A DNA stretch of 64,000 nucleotides from JAOUJD01 sp963841815 (GCA_963841815.1 CAWJEE010000018.1:33353-97352); one strand, 5' to 3'; shown: positions 8,477 through 18,271, numbered from the stretch's first letter. Numbers and translations: made by a program. The notes: generated by a model from the sequence alone, not told the origin.

Positions 8477-8557
8477 TGTTCTTCCTTGCGTTGAGGCGCG
8501 CGACGTCAGCCGCGAGTCCGGTTTGAAATGGCTGGATGCGAGCTGACCGGCGCGGCA

Positions 8558-8818
8558 TCAGCCCGCGAGCAGCGGCACGAGCTTGCCGTCGCGGTCGAGC
8601 GCGGACAAGTCGTCGAAGCCGCCGACGTGGGTGTCTCCAATGAAGACCTGTGGAACGGTCCGTCGACCGGTGCGCGCGACCATCTCGTCCCGCCGCGCGG
8701 GCTCCAGGTCGACGCGGACCTTCTCGATTTCGGTCACGCCTCGCGCCTTCAGCAGCGCTTCCGCGCGCTGGCAATAGGGGCAGACCGCCGTGCTGTACAT
8801 CACCACTCGCGAACTCAT
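8558..8818 (-). CDS. grxC: glutaredoxin 3
   Basis: Small dithiol oxidoreductase (86 residues) using glutathione to reduce disulfides. The active site CPYC is at residues 13-16 (YSTAVCPYCQRAE); the cis-Pro segment TVPQVFIGDTHVGGFDD binds glutathione. It is 11 bases after the rhodanese gene and precedes secB, the classical betaproteobacterial order. Confidence 0.96.
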   Translation of the reverse strand: MSSRVVMYSTAVCPYCQRAEALLKARGVTEIEKVRVDLEPARRDEMVARTGRRTVPQVFIGDTHVGGFDDLSALDRDGKLVPLLAG

Positions 8819-8829
8819 GACGACTCCTG

Positions 8830-9231
8830 TCAGCTCCGGATCGGGAGGCCTGCTTCGCGCCAGGCGGTCACACCGCCGGCGAGCACGTAGACCTCGCCGT
8901 AGCCGCTCGCGCGCAACTGGGCTGCCGCCCTGCCGGCGCGGCTGCTGGTGGCACAGACCACGATCAGGGGCTTGTCCTTCTTGATGTCACGCATCTTCTG
9001 GTCGAACTTGTCGACCGGAATGTTGCGTGCACCGGGCAGCGAACCCGTTGCGAACTCCTCGGGCGTCCGGACATCGACGACCACGGCGTTGCGGCTGTTG
9101 ATCAGTTGCGTGGCCTGCAGCGTCGAAAGCGCAGGGCCCGACGCGCGACTGCGCACGAACGGCCACACGAGCATGCCACCGCTGATGAACGCGATCGCGA
9201 TGAGAAAGATGTTGTCGAGGAGAAACTGCAC
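8830..9231 (-). CDS. membrane-anchored rhodanese-like sulfurtransferase
   Basis: 133 residues: one N-terminal membrane helix (about 4-24), then a single rhodanese domain. The persulfide-forming Cys lies in VVCATSSRAG, giving a six-residue loop as in thiosulfate sulfurtransferases; VVVDVRTPEEF and LAGGVTAWREAGLP are the other family blocks. First gene of the operon with grxC, secB, gpsA and the LOG gene. The donor and acceptor are unknown; the link to a glutaredoxin suggests thiol chemistry. Confidence 0.92.
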   Translation of the reverse strand: MQFLLDNIFLIAIAFISGGMLVWPFVRSRASGPALSTLQATQLINSRNAVVVDVRTPEEFATGSLPGARNIPVDKFDQKMRDIKKDKPLIVVCATSSRAGRAAAQLRASGYGEVYVLAGGVTAWREAGLPIRS

Positions 9232-9257
9232 GGGAGGTCGCTGAGAGAAAGACGAGA

Positions 9258-9263
9258 ATTATA
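9258..9263 (-). promoter_or_regulatory. putative -10 element for the rhodanese-grxC-secB-gpsA operon
   Basis: TATAAT on the minus strand, 27 bases before the rhodanese ATG, in an otherwise GC-rich gap shared with gpmA. No obvious -35. Confidence 0.4.
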
Positions 9264-9302
9264 GAATAGGCGTTCACCTCCCCCCGTGTTCCCGCCGCCC
9301 CC

Positions 9303-10052
9303 ATGTTCAAGCTCGTGCTGCTGCGCCACGGCGAAAGCCAGTGGAATCTCGACAACCGGTTCACCGGCTGGACCGACGTCGACCTGACCGAAAACGGGCG
9401 CCGCGAGGCCCAGGCCGCTGGCGAACTGCTGATGCGCGAGGGCTATGTCTTCGACATCGCGTACACCTCCGTGCTGAAGCGGGCCATCCGCACGCTCTGG
9501 ATCACTCTCGACGCGATGGACCTGATGTGGCTGCCCGTCGTGCACTCCTGGCGGCTCAACGAGCGCCACTATGGCGCGCTGCAGGGCCTGAACAAGGCCG
9601 AGACGGCGGCACGCTTCGGCGAAGAGCAGGTTCTGACCTGGCGCCGCGCCTACGCGATTGCGCCCGATCCGCTGCCGCCGAGCGATCCGCGATGGGCCGG
9701 CAACGACCCCCGCTACCGGCACCTGAAGCCCGAGGAGGTCCCGGCCACCGAGTGCCTGAAGGACACCGTTGCACGAGTCGTTCCGTTCTGGAAGGACTCG
9801 ATTGCGCCGGCGCTGACGCGCGGGCGTCGCGTGCTCGTCGCCGCGCACGGAAACTCGTTGCGCGCGCTGATCAAGTACCTCGACAACGTGACTGACGAGG
9901 ACATCGTCGGCATCAACATCCCGACCGCGCGCCCGCTCGTCTACGAACTCGACGCCGATCTGCGCCCGCTCCGGCACTACTACCTCGGCGATCCCGCCGA
10001 GATCGAGCGCGCCATGGCCGCCGTTGCGGCGCAGGGCAAGGCGAAGCGCTGA
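9303..10052 (+). CDS. gpmA: 2,3-bisphosphoglycerate-dependent phosphoglycerate mutase
   Basis: Interconverts 3- and 2-phosphoglycerate in glycolysis. 249 residues, normal length. The catalytic His is in LRHGESQWNLDNRFTGW; the second active-site motif is LNERHYGALQG and the second His is in VAAHGNSLRALIKYL. No Shine-Dalgarno is visible in the C-rich run before the ATG. It stands 9 bases before envC. Confidence 0.97.
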   Translation: MFKLVLLRHGESQWNLDNRFTGWTDVDLTENGRREAQAAGELLMREGYVFDIAYTSVLKRAIRTLWITLDAMDLMWLPVVHSWRLNERHYGALQGLNKAETAARFGEEQVLTWRRAYAIAPDPLPPSDPRWAGNDPRYRHLKPEEVPATECLKDTVARVVPFWKDSIAPALTRGRRVLVAAHGNSLRALIKYLDNVTDEDIVGINIPTARPLVYELDADLRPLRHYYLGDPAEIERAMAAVAAQGKAKR

Positions 10053-10061
10053 ACTCGCGGA

Positions 10062-11468
10062 TTGACGCGGGACCCCTTGTACGCCCTCGCCCGCGCGCTG
10101 TTGCTCTGCTCAGCCGCGGCATTGGCGACGACTGCCGACGCCGCCGATGCCCCCGCGAAGGGCGCCGGCGCCCGCAAGGCCGAAGCGACAGCGCCAAAGG
10201 CGCCCTCCCCGAAAGCCCAGAAGCCTCGAAACGTCGACCAGCCGGCGAGTCCGCGGCGCCAGCGCGAATTGCAGGGCGAGCAGCAGGAGCTGAAACAGCA
10301 ACTCGGCAGGCTCAAGCGGCAGCTGATGGCGTCGGAAGCGTCGCGCACCGAGGCGGCGGACGCACTCGCCGCCTCGGAGGCGGCCATCTCGAAGACCAAC
10401 CGGCGCCTGCGCGAACTCGGGGACGCGCGGACGGAAGTGGAGCGGCAGATCGAGAGCCTTCAGCAGCGCAGCCGGTCAGTCACCGCTAACCAGTCCCGTC
10501 AGCAGGCTCAACTCGCCGAAACCCTTCGCCAGCACTACCAACTGACCCTGCGCGACCCCTTGCAGGCTTACCTGGCCGGAGACAACCCGGCGGACCTCGC
10601 CCGCGATGCCGAGTACTACGGTTACCTCAGCCGGGCCGCCTCGGTGAGGATCGGCGAGCTCCAGCAGCGCCGGACCGAGCTGGAGCAGCTGGAAGAGGAA
10701 TCGAGGCAGAAGCGCGACGAACTTGCCAAGATCGCCGAAGATGAGAACAAGAACAGAGCCGACCTCGTTGCCGAGCAGGCACGCAGGAAGCAGGCCATGG
10801 AGCGCCTCTCGAAGCAGATCGCCACGCAGAGGCAGTCGATCGACAAGCTCGAGCGGGACGAGAAGCGGCTCGCGGCGCTGATCGACCAGTTATCCAGGGT
10901 GTTGGCCGAGCAGGCGCGCCGGGACGCCGAACGCGAAGCCGCCCGCAAGGCCAGGGAAAGCGCACCCAAGGCAAGTCGCGCTCCCGGCCCCGCGCCCTCC
11001 CCGCCACCGGTCCGGGTGCCGCCGGTCCGTCCGGACGCGGAGCCGCCCCCGGGTGGCCAGTTCGCCCAGATGCGCGGACGCCTGCCGATGCCCGTCGCGG
11101 GCGAGATCACCGGACGCTTCGGCGCTCCCCGCAAGGTGGAAGGCGCGGGCACGGCCCCCACCTGGAAGGGGATCTTCATCCGGGCGCCGGCCGGCACCGG
11201 GGTGCGGGCCGTGGCGGTCGGACAGGTTGTCTTCGCCGACTGGCTGCGCGGCTTCGGGAACCTGATGGTGATCGACCACGGAGAGGGTTTCCTCTCCGTC
11301 TACGGGAACAACGAGAGCCTGTTACGGAACGTAGGCGACCGGGTTGCTGTCGGAGATGTTGTAGCTGCAGTTGGCAATACGGGTGGCATCGAACAGACGG
11401 GCCTATACTTTGAACTCCGTTTTCAAGGGCGCCCTTTTGATCCGCTCAATTGGGTTGCTGCGCGCTAG
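10062..11468 (+). CDS. envC: murein hydrolase activator, EnvC-like (coiled coil plus degenerate LytM domain)
   Basis: Periplasmic divisome protein that activates cell-wall amidases. A signal peptide (LARALLLCSAAALATTADA) is followed by a long coiled coil (about residues 60-310, Gln/Arg/Glu-rich), a Pro-rich linker, and a C-terminal M23/LytM domain (about 335-468). The metal ligands of active M23 peptidases are missing: the HxG motif reads WKGIFI and the final HxH reads LYFELRF. This fits EnvC/NlpD-type activators, not enzymes. The best start is TTG 10062, 9 bases after gpmA, because it gives the complete signal peptide. ctpA follows 44 bases later; the envC-ctpA order is conserved. Confidence 0.9.
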   Translation: MTRDPLYALARALLLCSAAALATTADAADAPAKGAGARKAEATAPKAPSPKAQKPRNVDQPASPRRQRELQGEQQELKQQLGRLKRQLMASEASRTEAADALAASEAAISKTNRRLRELGDARTEVERQIESLQQRSRSVTANQSRQQAQLAETLRQHYQLTLRDPLQAYLAGDNPADLARDAEYYGYLSRAASVRIGELQQRRTELEQLEEESRQKRDELAKIAEDENKNRADLVAEQARRKQAMERLSKQIATQRQSIDKLERDEKRLAALIDQLSRVLAEQARRDAEREAARKARESAPKASRAPGPAPSPPPVRVPPVRPDAEPPPGGQFAQMRGRLPMPVAGEITGRFGAPRKVEGAGTAPTWKGIFIRAPAGTGVRAVAVGQVVFADWLRGFGNLMVIDHGEGFLSVYGNNESLLRNVGDRVAVGDVVAAVGNTGGIEQTGLYFELRFQGRPFDPLNWVAAR

Positions 11469-11512
11469 CGTGGTTCGGTGGGGTTCCCTTTTTCCGGTTT
11501 CCCGGGGGTGGC

Positions 11513-12952
11513 ATGGCAGGTAAGGCTCGCAGTGTTGCGTTGATCGGCGTTGGGGCGGTTGCCGGCGTCCTCGTGTCCCTCGGCATTTCCGCGTACGCCT
11601 TCCGCGACTCCCGCGGACCCATCCCGCTGGAAGAGATCCGCGCGTTCACCGACGTCTTCGGCGCCGTCAAGGCCAACTACGTCGAGCCGGTCGACGACAA
11701 GAAGCTCATGCAGGAAGCCATCTCCGGCATGCTTGCCGGGCTGGATCCGCACTCGGCCTACCTGGACGCCGACGCGTTCAAGGACATGCAGAGCAGCACG
11801 CAGGGCGAGTTCGGCGGCCTCGGCATCGAAGTCGGCGCCGAGGACGGCATCATCAAGGTCATCTCGCCGATCGACGACACGCCGGCTTCGCGCGCGGGCA
11901 TCAAGGCCGGCGACCTGATCGTGAAGATCGACGACAAGGTGACGCGTGGCATGACGCTGCCGGAGGCCGTCAAGCTGATGCGCGGCAAGCCGCGCACGCC
12001 GATCGTGCTGACGATCGCGCGCAAGAACGAGGACAAGCCGCTCGAGTTCAAGCTGATCCGCGACGTCATCCGCGTCCAGTCGGTGAAAGCGAAGCTGATC
12101 GAGCCGGGCTTCGGCTTCGTGCGCGTGTCGCAGTTCCAGGAGCGCACGGTCGACGACCTGGTCAAGGCCATCAACGACCTGTACAAGCAGGGGCCGCTGA
12201 AGGGACTGGTGCTCGACCTGCGCAACGACCCGGGTGGCCTGCTGCACACCGCAATCGGCGTGTCGGCCGCGTTCCTGCCACCGAAGACTCTGGTCGTCTC
12301 CACCGACGGCCGCACCGACGAGAACCGCCGCAAGTTCCTGGCTTCGCCGGAGGACTACCTGCGTGGCCGCGGCGAGGACATGCTGGCGAAGCTGCCGCCG
12401 CAGATCAGGAGCGTTCCGATGACCGTGCTGATCAACGGCGCATCGGCGTCGGCGTCGGAAATCGTCGCCGGCGCGCTCCAGGATCACAAGCGGGCCACGG
12501 TGATCGGCACGCAAAGCTTCGGCAAGGGATCGGTGCAGACCATCATCCCGCTGCGTATGGACCGCGACAATCCGGCCGCCATCAAGCTCACGACAGCGCG
12601 TTACTTCACCCCGAGCGGTCGGTCGATCCAGGCCAAGGGAATCGTCCCCGACCTGATCGTTGAAGACACGGCGGAAGGCAACTTTGCCGGATTCAATGTG
12701 CGCGAGGCCGACCTGATGCGGCATCTGGAGAGCAGCAAGGCACAGGACGCTGTCAAGCGCGCGGCCACGCCAGGTGCCGCGACGCCGGCCGCTCCGGCGG
12801 TCCCGGCAGCGGAAGCCAAGAAGCCGTCGCTCCGCTACGACTTCGGCAGCCCCGAAGACTTCCAGTTGCAGCAGGCGATGAATCACCTGAAGGGCAAGAC
12901 CGTGCAGGTCGCGAAGCCCAAGGAAGCCGTGGCCACGGCACCGGCACGCTGA
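11513..12952 (+). CDS. ctpA: S41 family carboxy-terminal processing protease
   Basis: Periplasmic serine protease that trims protein C-termini. 479 residues from ATG 11513 (MAGKARSVALIG), preceded by GGGGGTGG. N-terminal signal anchor (about 7-26), then a PDZ domain (about 95-175; GLGIEVGAEDG) and the S41 catalytic core. Catalytic Ser lies in NGASASASEIVAGAL and the Lys in SFGKGSVQT. The last 60 residues are an Ala/Pro-rich linker plus a basic tail. It ends the gpmA-envC-ctpA run and has a strong terminator right after it. Confidence 0.95.
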   Translation: MAGKARSVALIGVGAVAGVLVSLGISAYAFRDSRGPIPLEEIRAFTDVFGAVKANYVEPVDDKKLMQEAISGMLAGLDPHSAYLDADAFKDMQSSTQGEFGGLGIEVGAEDGIIKVISPIDDTPASRAGIKAGDLIVKIDDKVTRGMTLPEAVKLMRGKPRTPIVLTIARKNEDKPLEFKLIRDVIRVQSVKAKLIEPGFGFVRVSQFQERTVDDLVKAINDLYKQGPLKGLVLDLRNDPGGLLHTAIGVSAAFLPPKTLVVSTDGRTDENRRKFLASPEDYLRGRGEDMLAKLPPQIRSVPMTVLINGASASASEIVAGALQDHKRATVIGTQSFGKGSVQTIIPLRMDRDNPAAIKLTTARYFTPSGRSIQAKGIVPDLIVEDTAEGNFAGFNVREADLMRHLESSKAQDAVKRAATPGAATPAAPAVPAAEAKKPSLRYDFGSPEDFQLQQAMNHLKGKTVQVAKPKEAVATAPAR

Positions 12953-12970
12953 CGCGCGTTGCTCGACCCG

Positions 12971-12997
12971 ACGGGCCGCCCAGCGGCCCGTTTTTCT
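12971..12997 (+). terminator. rho-independent terminator after ctpA
   Basis: An 8-bp stem ACGGGCCG/CGGCCCGT (12971-12978 with 12984-12991), loop CCCAG, followed directly by TTTTTCTTT. The moeB ATG starts only a few bases after the T-run. Confidence 0.9.
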
Positions 12998-13001
12998 TTC
13001 C

Positions 13002-13748
13002 ATGACCGACCAGGAACTGCTCCGCTACTCGCGCCACATCCTGCTCAACGAGATCGGCGTCGAGGGGCAGCAGCGGCTGCGCGAGGCGTCGATGCTGGTG
13101 ATCGGGGCCGGCGGCCTCGGATCTCCCGCCGCCTTCTACCTCGCCTCCGCCGGCGTGGCGCGCATCACGCTGGTCGACGGCGACATGGTCGATCTCACCA
13201 ACCTGCAGCGGCAGATCCTGCACACGACCGAGCGCATCGGCACGCCGAAGGCAGCCTCCGGACAGGTTGCTCTCGCGGCGATCAACGCCGACGTGCAGGT
13301 GGTCCCGGTGCAACAGCGCGCCGACCAGGACACGCTGGCCGAACTCGTGAGCACGGCGACCGTCGTGCTCGACTGCTCCGACAACTTCGCGACCCGCCAT
13401 GCGCTGAACCGGGCGTGCGTCACGCACCGAAAGCCGCTCGTGTCCGGCGCCGCGATCCGCTTCGACGGCCAGGTCGCCGTGTTCGACCTGCGGCACGACG
13501 CGTCGCCGTGTTATGCGTGCCTGTTTCCCCCCGGGGATGGCGAGGACGAGCTCTGCGCGGTGATGGGTGTGTTCGCACCGCTGACCGGAATCATCGGCAC
13601 CACCCAGGCGGCGGAGGCGCTGAAGCTGGCGGCCGGCATCGGCGAGTCGCTCGAGGGGCGCCTGCTGATGCTCGACGCGCTGTCGATGCGCTGGCACTCG
13701 GTGCGGGTAAAGCGCGATCCCGCCTGCCCAGTGTGCGGCGGACGATGA
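13002..13748 (+). CDS. moeB: MoeB/ThiF-type adenylyltransferase (E1-like)
   Basis: Adenylates the C-terminal glycine of a ubiquitin-like sulfur carrier (MoaD or ThiS). 248 residues. The ATP motif GAGGLGSPAAFYLASAG is at about 31-47, with RYSRHILLNEIG at the start. Two zinc-binding CxxC pairs are expected; CYACLF and the C-terminal CPVCGG are visible. The catalytic Cys region of E1 enzymes is less clear, so MoeB versus ThiF cannot be decided from sequence alone. It follows the ctpA terminator with almost no leader. Confidence 0.88.
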   Translation: MTDQELLRYSRHILLNEIGVEGQQRLREASMLVIGAGGLGSPAAFYLASAGVARITLVDGDMVDLTNLQRQILHTTERIGTPKAASGQVALAAINADVQVVPVQQRADQDTLAELVSTATVVLDCSDNFATRHALNRACVTHRKPLVSGAAIRFDGQVAVFDLRHDASPCYACLFPPGDGEDELCAVMGVFAPLTGIIGTTQAAEALKLAAGIGESLEGRLLMLDALSMRWHSVRVKRDPACPVCGGR

Positions 13749-13770
13749 AGCGCGTGGTGCGGAGGGATGT

Positions 13771-14370
13771 CTAGGCCAGCAGCGCCGGCATCTGGGCATC
13801 GAGCCCGTCGGCAGGCGCCTTGCGGAAACCGCTCTTGGCAAAGCGGTGCCAGCGTCCGAGCACGAAGGCGACGACCATGGACGCGCGCGCTGCCGGATCG
13901 AACGACTCGGGCAGTTCGTGCTCGGTGACGGCGAGCCGGTAGCTCTGCTTCAACGACGTCTCGATCCGCTCGAACATCTGGTTCATGCGCTCCTGCAGGC
14001 GCTCGTTCTCGTTGACGAGCGCGTCGCCGATCAGCACGCGTGTCATGCCGCGGTTGGTCTGGGCGAAATCGAGCAGCATCGCGATGATCGACCGCGCCTG
14101 CTTGAGGCCTGAAGTCTCCTTCGCGCTGATCTCGTTGATCAGCCCGAAGACCGTGGTCTCGATGAACTCGATCAGGCCCTCGAACATCTGGGCCTTGCTC
14201 GCGAAGTGCCGATAGAGCGCCGCTTCCGAGACGTCGAGGCGGGCCGCCAGCGCCGCCGTCGTGACCTTCTCTCCCTTCGGATCCTCCAGCATGGCGGCCA
14301 GCGTCTGCAGGATCTGAAGCTTGCGCGCACCGGGCTTGCGCGGGTTGGTGAGCGGGCTGGCGATGTCCAT
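13771..14370 (-). CDS. slmA: nucleoid occlusion factor SlmA (TetR family)
   Basis: DNA-binding FtsZ antagonist that blocks division over the nucleoid. 199 residues from ATG 14370. The TetR helix-turn-helix lies at about 25-65 (VTTAALAARLDVSEAALYRHF) and the C-terminal dimer domain follows. Longer upstream frames are not protein-like. argB, a pyrimidine 5'-nucleotidase and slmA are usual neighbours in betaproteobacteria; here sppA lies between them. It converges with moeB. Confidence 0.92.
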   Translation of the reverse strand: MDIASPLTNPRKPGARKLQILQTLAAMLEDPKGEKVTTAALAARLDVSEAALYRHFASKAQMFEGLIEFIETTVFGLINEISAKETSGLKQARSIIAMLLDFAQTNRGMTRVLIGDALVNENERLQERMNQMFERIETSLKQSYRLAVTEHELPESFDPAARASMVVAFVLGRWHRFAKSGFRKAPADGLDAQMPALLA

Positions 14371-14505
14371 CAGGGGGTCGGGAAAGTGGCCGCAAAGTAC
14401 GCCCGGCCGGCGCCAGACGTGAATGCATACTATCCCAGAAGCGCCCCACCGGGTGCGGCTCTGCAGTTCACGCAACGCCCGAACAGGGCCCCGTTTGCCC
14501 GCCTG

Positions 14506-16378
14506 TTAGGGGCTTTGGCCGACCTCGCAAAAGCAGTACGAGAACGCGGTCAGAGGCTGCCGGCGCGCCGTCGCAAGCATCTCCAGCTCGCGCCGCACCT
14601 GCGCCGGCGACGATCCAAGCAGGGCCCGTGCCGCGCCCTCCCATCCGAACTCCGAACGCGCGAACGCCGCCACCCGGCCGAACAGCAGCGACAGGTAGCG
14701 GTTCAGGCCGCGCGGCTCGTGCTCGATGTACTCGACGCGGTAGCCGTCGCCGAGCGACGGCGCGGCGTGCCGCACTCTTCACCGCATCGTCGATGCCACC
14801 GAGCGCGTCGACCAGTCCGCGCTCGCGCGCCTGCGCGCCTGTCCACACGCGACCCTGCGCGACCTCGTTGATCTTCTCCGGAGTCGACTTGCGGCGTTCG
14901 GCCACCAGCGCCAGGAAATCTCGATAGTTGCTGCCGATCATCTGCGAGATCACCTGTTCCAGCCGCTTGTCGAGCGGCCTGGTGAGGTCGGTGGCCTCGC
15001 CGAGCCACGTCGTCGCGACGCTCTCGGTCGTGATGCCGATCTTGTCCGCCGCGCCCTCGAAGGTCGGGATGATCCCGAACACGCCGATCGAGCCCGTGAC
15101 CGTCGCGGCGTTGGCGAAGACCTCGTCGCCGCCCATGGCGATCCAGTACCCGCCGGAAGCGGCGACATCGCCCATCGAGACGACGACCGGCTTGCCCGCC
15201 GCGCGGGTCAGGTCGAGCTGCTCGCGGATCAGGTCGGACGGCTGCACCATGCCGCCCGGCGAGTCGATGCGCATCACCAGCGCCTTGATGCTGTCGTCCT
15301 GGCGCGCACGCTGGATCAGCTCTGCCGTCGAGGTCGACCCGACGCGACCCTGGCGCGCATCGCCGCCGACGATCTCGCCCTGCGCGACGATCACGCCGAC
15401 GGCGTCGCCCGTCTGCGGCGGGCGAACGTGACCCAGATACGAATACATCGAGATCTGCCGGAAGGTCTCGTCGTCATCGTCGTTGGGCGGCGCGCCGGCT
15501 TCGAGCAGCCCCCGGCGAAACTCGTCGCGCGTCTTGAGGCCGTCGACCAGTTTCTCCTGCGCCGCGAGCTGGGCGAGGTTGCCGTTCGTCGCGGCCAGCC
15601 GCCGCGGCAGGTCTTCGATCACGGCGTTGATCGTCCCGGCCTGCAGCCTGCGAGCGCGCTCGACGTCGCTCGTCCACACGGACCAGAGCCCGTTGACCAG
15701 GTAGCTGTCCGCCTCCCGGGCCTCGGGCGTCGGGCCGGTGCGGGTAAAGGGCTCGGCGAAACTCTTGTATCGGCCCGCCTGGAACGTGTTGATGCGCACG
15801 CCGAGCTTGTCGAGCAGGTTCTTGTAGTAGGTGCGCGTACCCCCCATGCCACGCAGGGTCAGCATGCCGCCGGGGTGCATGTACACCTCGTTGGCCTGCG
15901 CGGCGAGGTAATACTGCGGCTGGCTGAAACTCTCGCCCCAGGCGATGACCGGCTTGCCGGCCGCCTTGAACTTCTCCAGCGCGGAGGCCACTTCGCGCAG
16001 GGACGCCTGCCCGCCGGCGCCCATTTCGTCGAGCACGAGCACCGCGCGCGTGACCTGCGGATCGCGCGCAGCATGGTCGATGACCGCGAGAACGTCCCGC
16101 AGTCGCGTCTCGAATCGCTGCTCGCCGAACGCCTCGGCCACCGCCGCTTCGCGCGGGCCGATCGTGTACTCCTCGACCAGGTCGCCCTGCAGGTTCAGCA
16201 CCAGCGTCGTGTCGGATTCGAGGGGGCGCGGCCTGTCGGAAGAAAACCAGGCAATCAGCAGGACTGCAACGATCGCCACGAACAGCACGTTCAGCACGAG
16301 CCGACGACTGAAGTCGAGCAGCCGCCACACGCCCACGAAAAACCGGCGAAGGAACCCGGGACGATCGGGCATGTTCAC
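14506..16378 (-). CDS. sppA: signal peptide peptidase SppA, 67-kDa type (one C-terminal frameshift)
   Basis: Inner-membrane serine protease that degrades cleaved signal peptides. Long form with two S49 repeats: a membrane anchor (about 22-46), an N-terminal repeat carrying the general-base Lys region (QAGRYKSFAEPFTR), and a C-terminal repeat with the nucleophile in GDVAASGGYWIAMGGD. The frame is continuous from 16378 to about 14780. There the correct C-terminus (RVEYIEHEPRGLNRYLSLL...) continues in another frame to a stop at 14506, while the first frame runs on as Arg-rich nonsense to 14468. A single-base indel near 14770-14785 explains this and is probably a sequencing error. Confidence 0.88.
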
Positions 16379-16431
16379 TCCAGGGGAAGGGATCCGCAGC
16401 CCCCAAGCTTAGCGTGGGCGGCGAGCCAGCC

Positions 16432-17211
16432 TCAGCGACGCAGGCGCGCGAGGCCTTGGGGCAACTGGTGCAGTGACCGGATCACGAGGCCGGCACCGGC
16501 CACCCGGCGGCGCTGCATGCAGCCGCACCCGCCGGCCATCCGCGCTCCGTGTCCCGTCATCAGCACCGTGCGAAATCCGATCGCGCGGGCCGCCTTCAGG
16601 TTGGCGGCACTGTCCTCGACGAGGACAGCCTGCGAGGCAGGCACTCGCTCGCGCGCGAGCATCGCCCGCAGCATCATCCGTGACGGCTTGGGCCGGAACG
16701 TGCCGTGCAGCCGCATCTTCTCGATCGTGTACCGGGAACGGAAGTGCCGGTGCACCGCGAGGGCGCGCAGGACTTCGCCCGCATAGGCCATCGGTGCATT
16801 CGTCAGCAGCACCTTGCGCCCCGGCAGCCGCGCGAAGAGCCGCGTGAGCCCGCGCTCGGCGCGCACCAGCGCGGCGACGTCGAAGTCGTGGGTCTCGCGC
16901 AGGAAGTGCGTCGCGTCGACGGCGTGGTGGCGCACCAGGCCGAGCAGGGTCGCGCCGTAGCGATGCCAGTACAGCGTGCGCAAGCGGTTGGCCTCGCCGC
17001 GGTCGACCTCGAGATGCCTCTCGACGTAGTCGGTCATCCGCGTGTCGATCTGGCGGAAGATCGCGTGGGACGCGTCGTGCAGCGTGTCGTCGAGGTCGAA
17101 GAAGAAGACGAGGCGGCGACGGGCAGGCCGGGAAGCCCCGCCAACGGCCGCGGAGCGGCGCGCGCCGGCTCCCCCGCGGGAGCGCGGCGCCGTCATCCCG
17201 TCGCGGATCAC
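16432..17211 (-). CDS. pyrimidine 5'-nucleotidase (HAD superfamily)
   Basis: HAD-type phosphatase of 259 residues. Motif I is FFFDLDDTLHDAS (nucleophile and acid Asp), motif II is LLTNAP, the conserved Lys is in FRPKPSR, and motif III is VLVEDSAANLKAA. This pattern matches the SDT1/YjjG-like pyrimidine nucleotidases that sit next to argB in betaproteobacteria. The N-terminal 30 residues are Arg/Ala/Gly-rich and poorly conserved in type; start codons at 17211 (overlapping the argB stop as ATGA) or 17196 are both possible. Confidence 0.88.
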   Translation of the reverse strand: MIRDGMTAPRSRGGAGARRSAAVGGASRPARRRLVFFFDLDDTLHDASHAIFRQIDTRMTDYVERHLEVDRGEANRLRTLYWHRYGATLLGLVRHHAVDATHFLRETHDFDVAALVRAERGLTRLFARLPGRKVLLTNAPMAYAGEVLRALAVHRHFRSRYTIEKMRLHGTFRPKPSRMMLRAMLARERVPASQAVLVEDSAANLKAARAIGFRTVLMTGHGARMAGGCGCMQRRRVAGAGLVIRSLHQLPQGLARLRR

Positions 17212-18095
17212 TTCGACTTGATCATGGTGCCCACGCCCTGATCCGTCAGGATCTCGAGCAGCAGGCAGTGGTCGACGCGCCCGTCGATGATGTGGACCGC
17301 GTTGACTCCGCTCTTGGCGGCCTCGAGCGCCGAGGAGATCTTCGGGAGCATGCCGCCCGATATCGTGCCGTCGGCGAACAGCTCGTCGATCTGCCGCGCG
17401 GACAGCCCGGTCAGCAGGCTGCCGTTCTTGTCCAGCACGCCGGGCGTGTTCGTCAGCATCACGAGTTTCTCGGCCTTGAGGATCTCCGCGATCTTCCCGG
17501 CGACGACATCGGCGTTGATGTTGTAGGTCAGGCCGTCCTCGCCGAAACCGATCGGCGAGATCACCGGAATGAAAGCGTCGTCCTGCAACGCCTTCACGAC
17601 AGCCGGGTTGATCGCTTCGATCTGGCCGACCTGTCCGATGTCGTGGCTCTTGGTCGGATCGTCCTTGTCCGGCATGCGCAGCTTCCGCGCCCGGATCAGC
17701 CCGCCGTCCTTGCCCGTCAGGCCGACCGCCTGGCCGCCGAAGCGGTTGATCATCGTGACGAGTTCACCCTGTATCTCGCCGGCGAGCACCCACTCGACCA
17801 CTTCCATGGTCTCGGCGTCGGTGACGCGCATGCCCTGGATGAAGCTGGACTTCTTGCCGACCCGCTCAAGTGCCTCGTCGATCTGCGGGCCGCCGCCGTG
17901 GACGACGACCGGGTTCATGCCGACCAGCTTGAGGAGCACCACGTCGTGCGCGAAGGCTTCCTTCAGGTCCTGGTCGACCATCGCGTTGCCGCCGTACTTC
18001 ACGACGATCGTCTTGCCGTGGAAGCGCCGGATGTACGGCAGCGCCTCGGACAGGATTTCGGCCTTCATCTGCGGGGCGATGTTCGCGCTGTCCAT
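17208..18095 (-). CDS. argB: acetylglutamate kinase
   Basis: Phosphorylates N-acetylglutamate, the second step of arginine synthesis. 295 residues from ATG 18095 (MDSANIAPQMKAEIL). Amino-acid kinase motifs: IVVKYGGNAM near the start, PVVVHGGGPQ, and LTNTPGVLDKNG for nucleotide binding. The N-terminal helix and the C-terminal IIDGRVDHCLLLEILTDQG fit the arginine-inhibited hexameric type. The longer upstream frame is not protein-like. Confidence 0.97.
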   Translation of the reverse strand: MDSANIAPQMKAEILSEALPYIRRFHGKTIVVKYGGNAMVDQDLKEAFAHDVVLLKLVGMNPVVVHGGGPQIDEALERVGKKSSFIQGMRVTDAETMEVVEWVLAGEIQGELVTMINRFGGQAVGLTGKDGGLIRARKLRMPDKDDPTKSHDIGQVGQIEAINPAVVKALQDDAFIPVISPIGFGEDGLTYNINADVVAGKIAEILKAEKLVMLTNTPGVLDKNGSLLTGLSARQIDELFADGTISGGMLPKISSALEAAKSGVNAVHIIDGRVDHCLLLEILTDQGVGTMIKSK

Positions 18096-18271
18096 GGCTG
18101 GCGATGCTCTATGCGGGCGTGTGGCGAGGGATCGCGAGGAGCGACCTGCGGGGCGCGCGCATCTTACACCCGGGGTCCTCCCCGAACGGCGCGATGCGCA
18201 CTGGCGCGCACCCTGCCGGGTCACGGGACCTGCATGGCATGATCGAGCCGGACACTGAGCGAGGATCGCCC

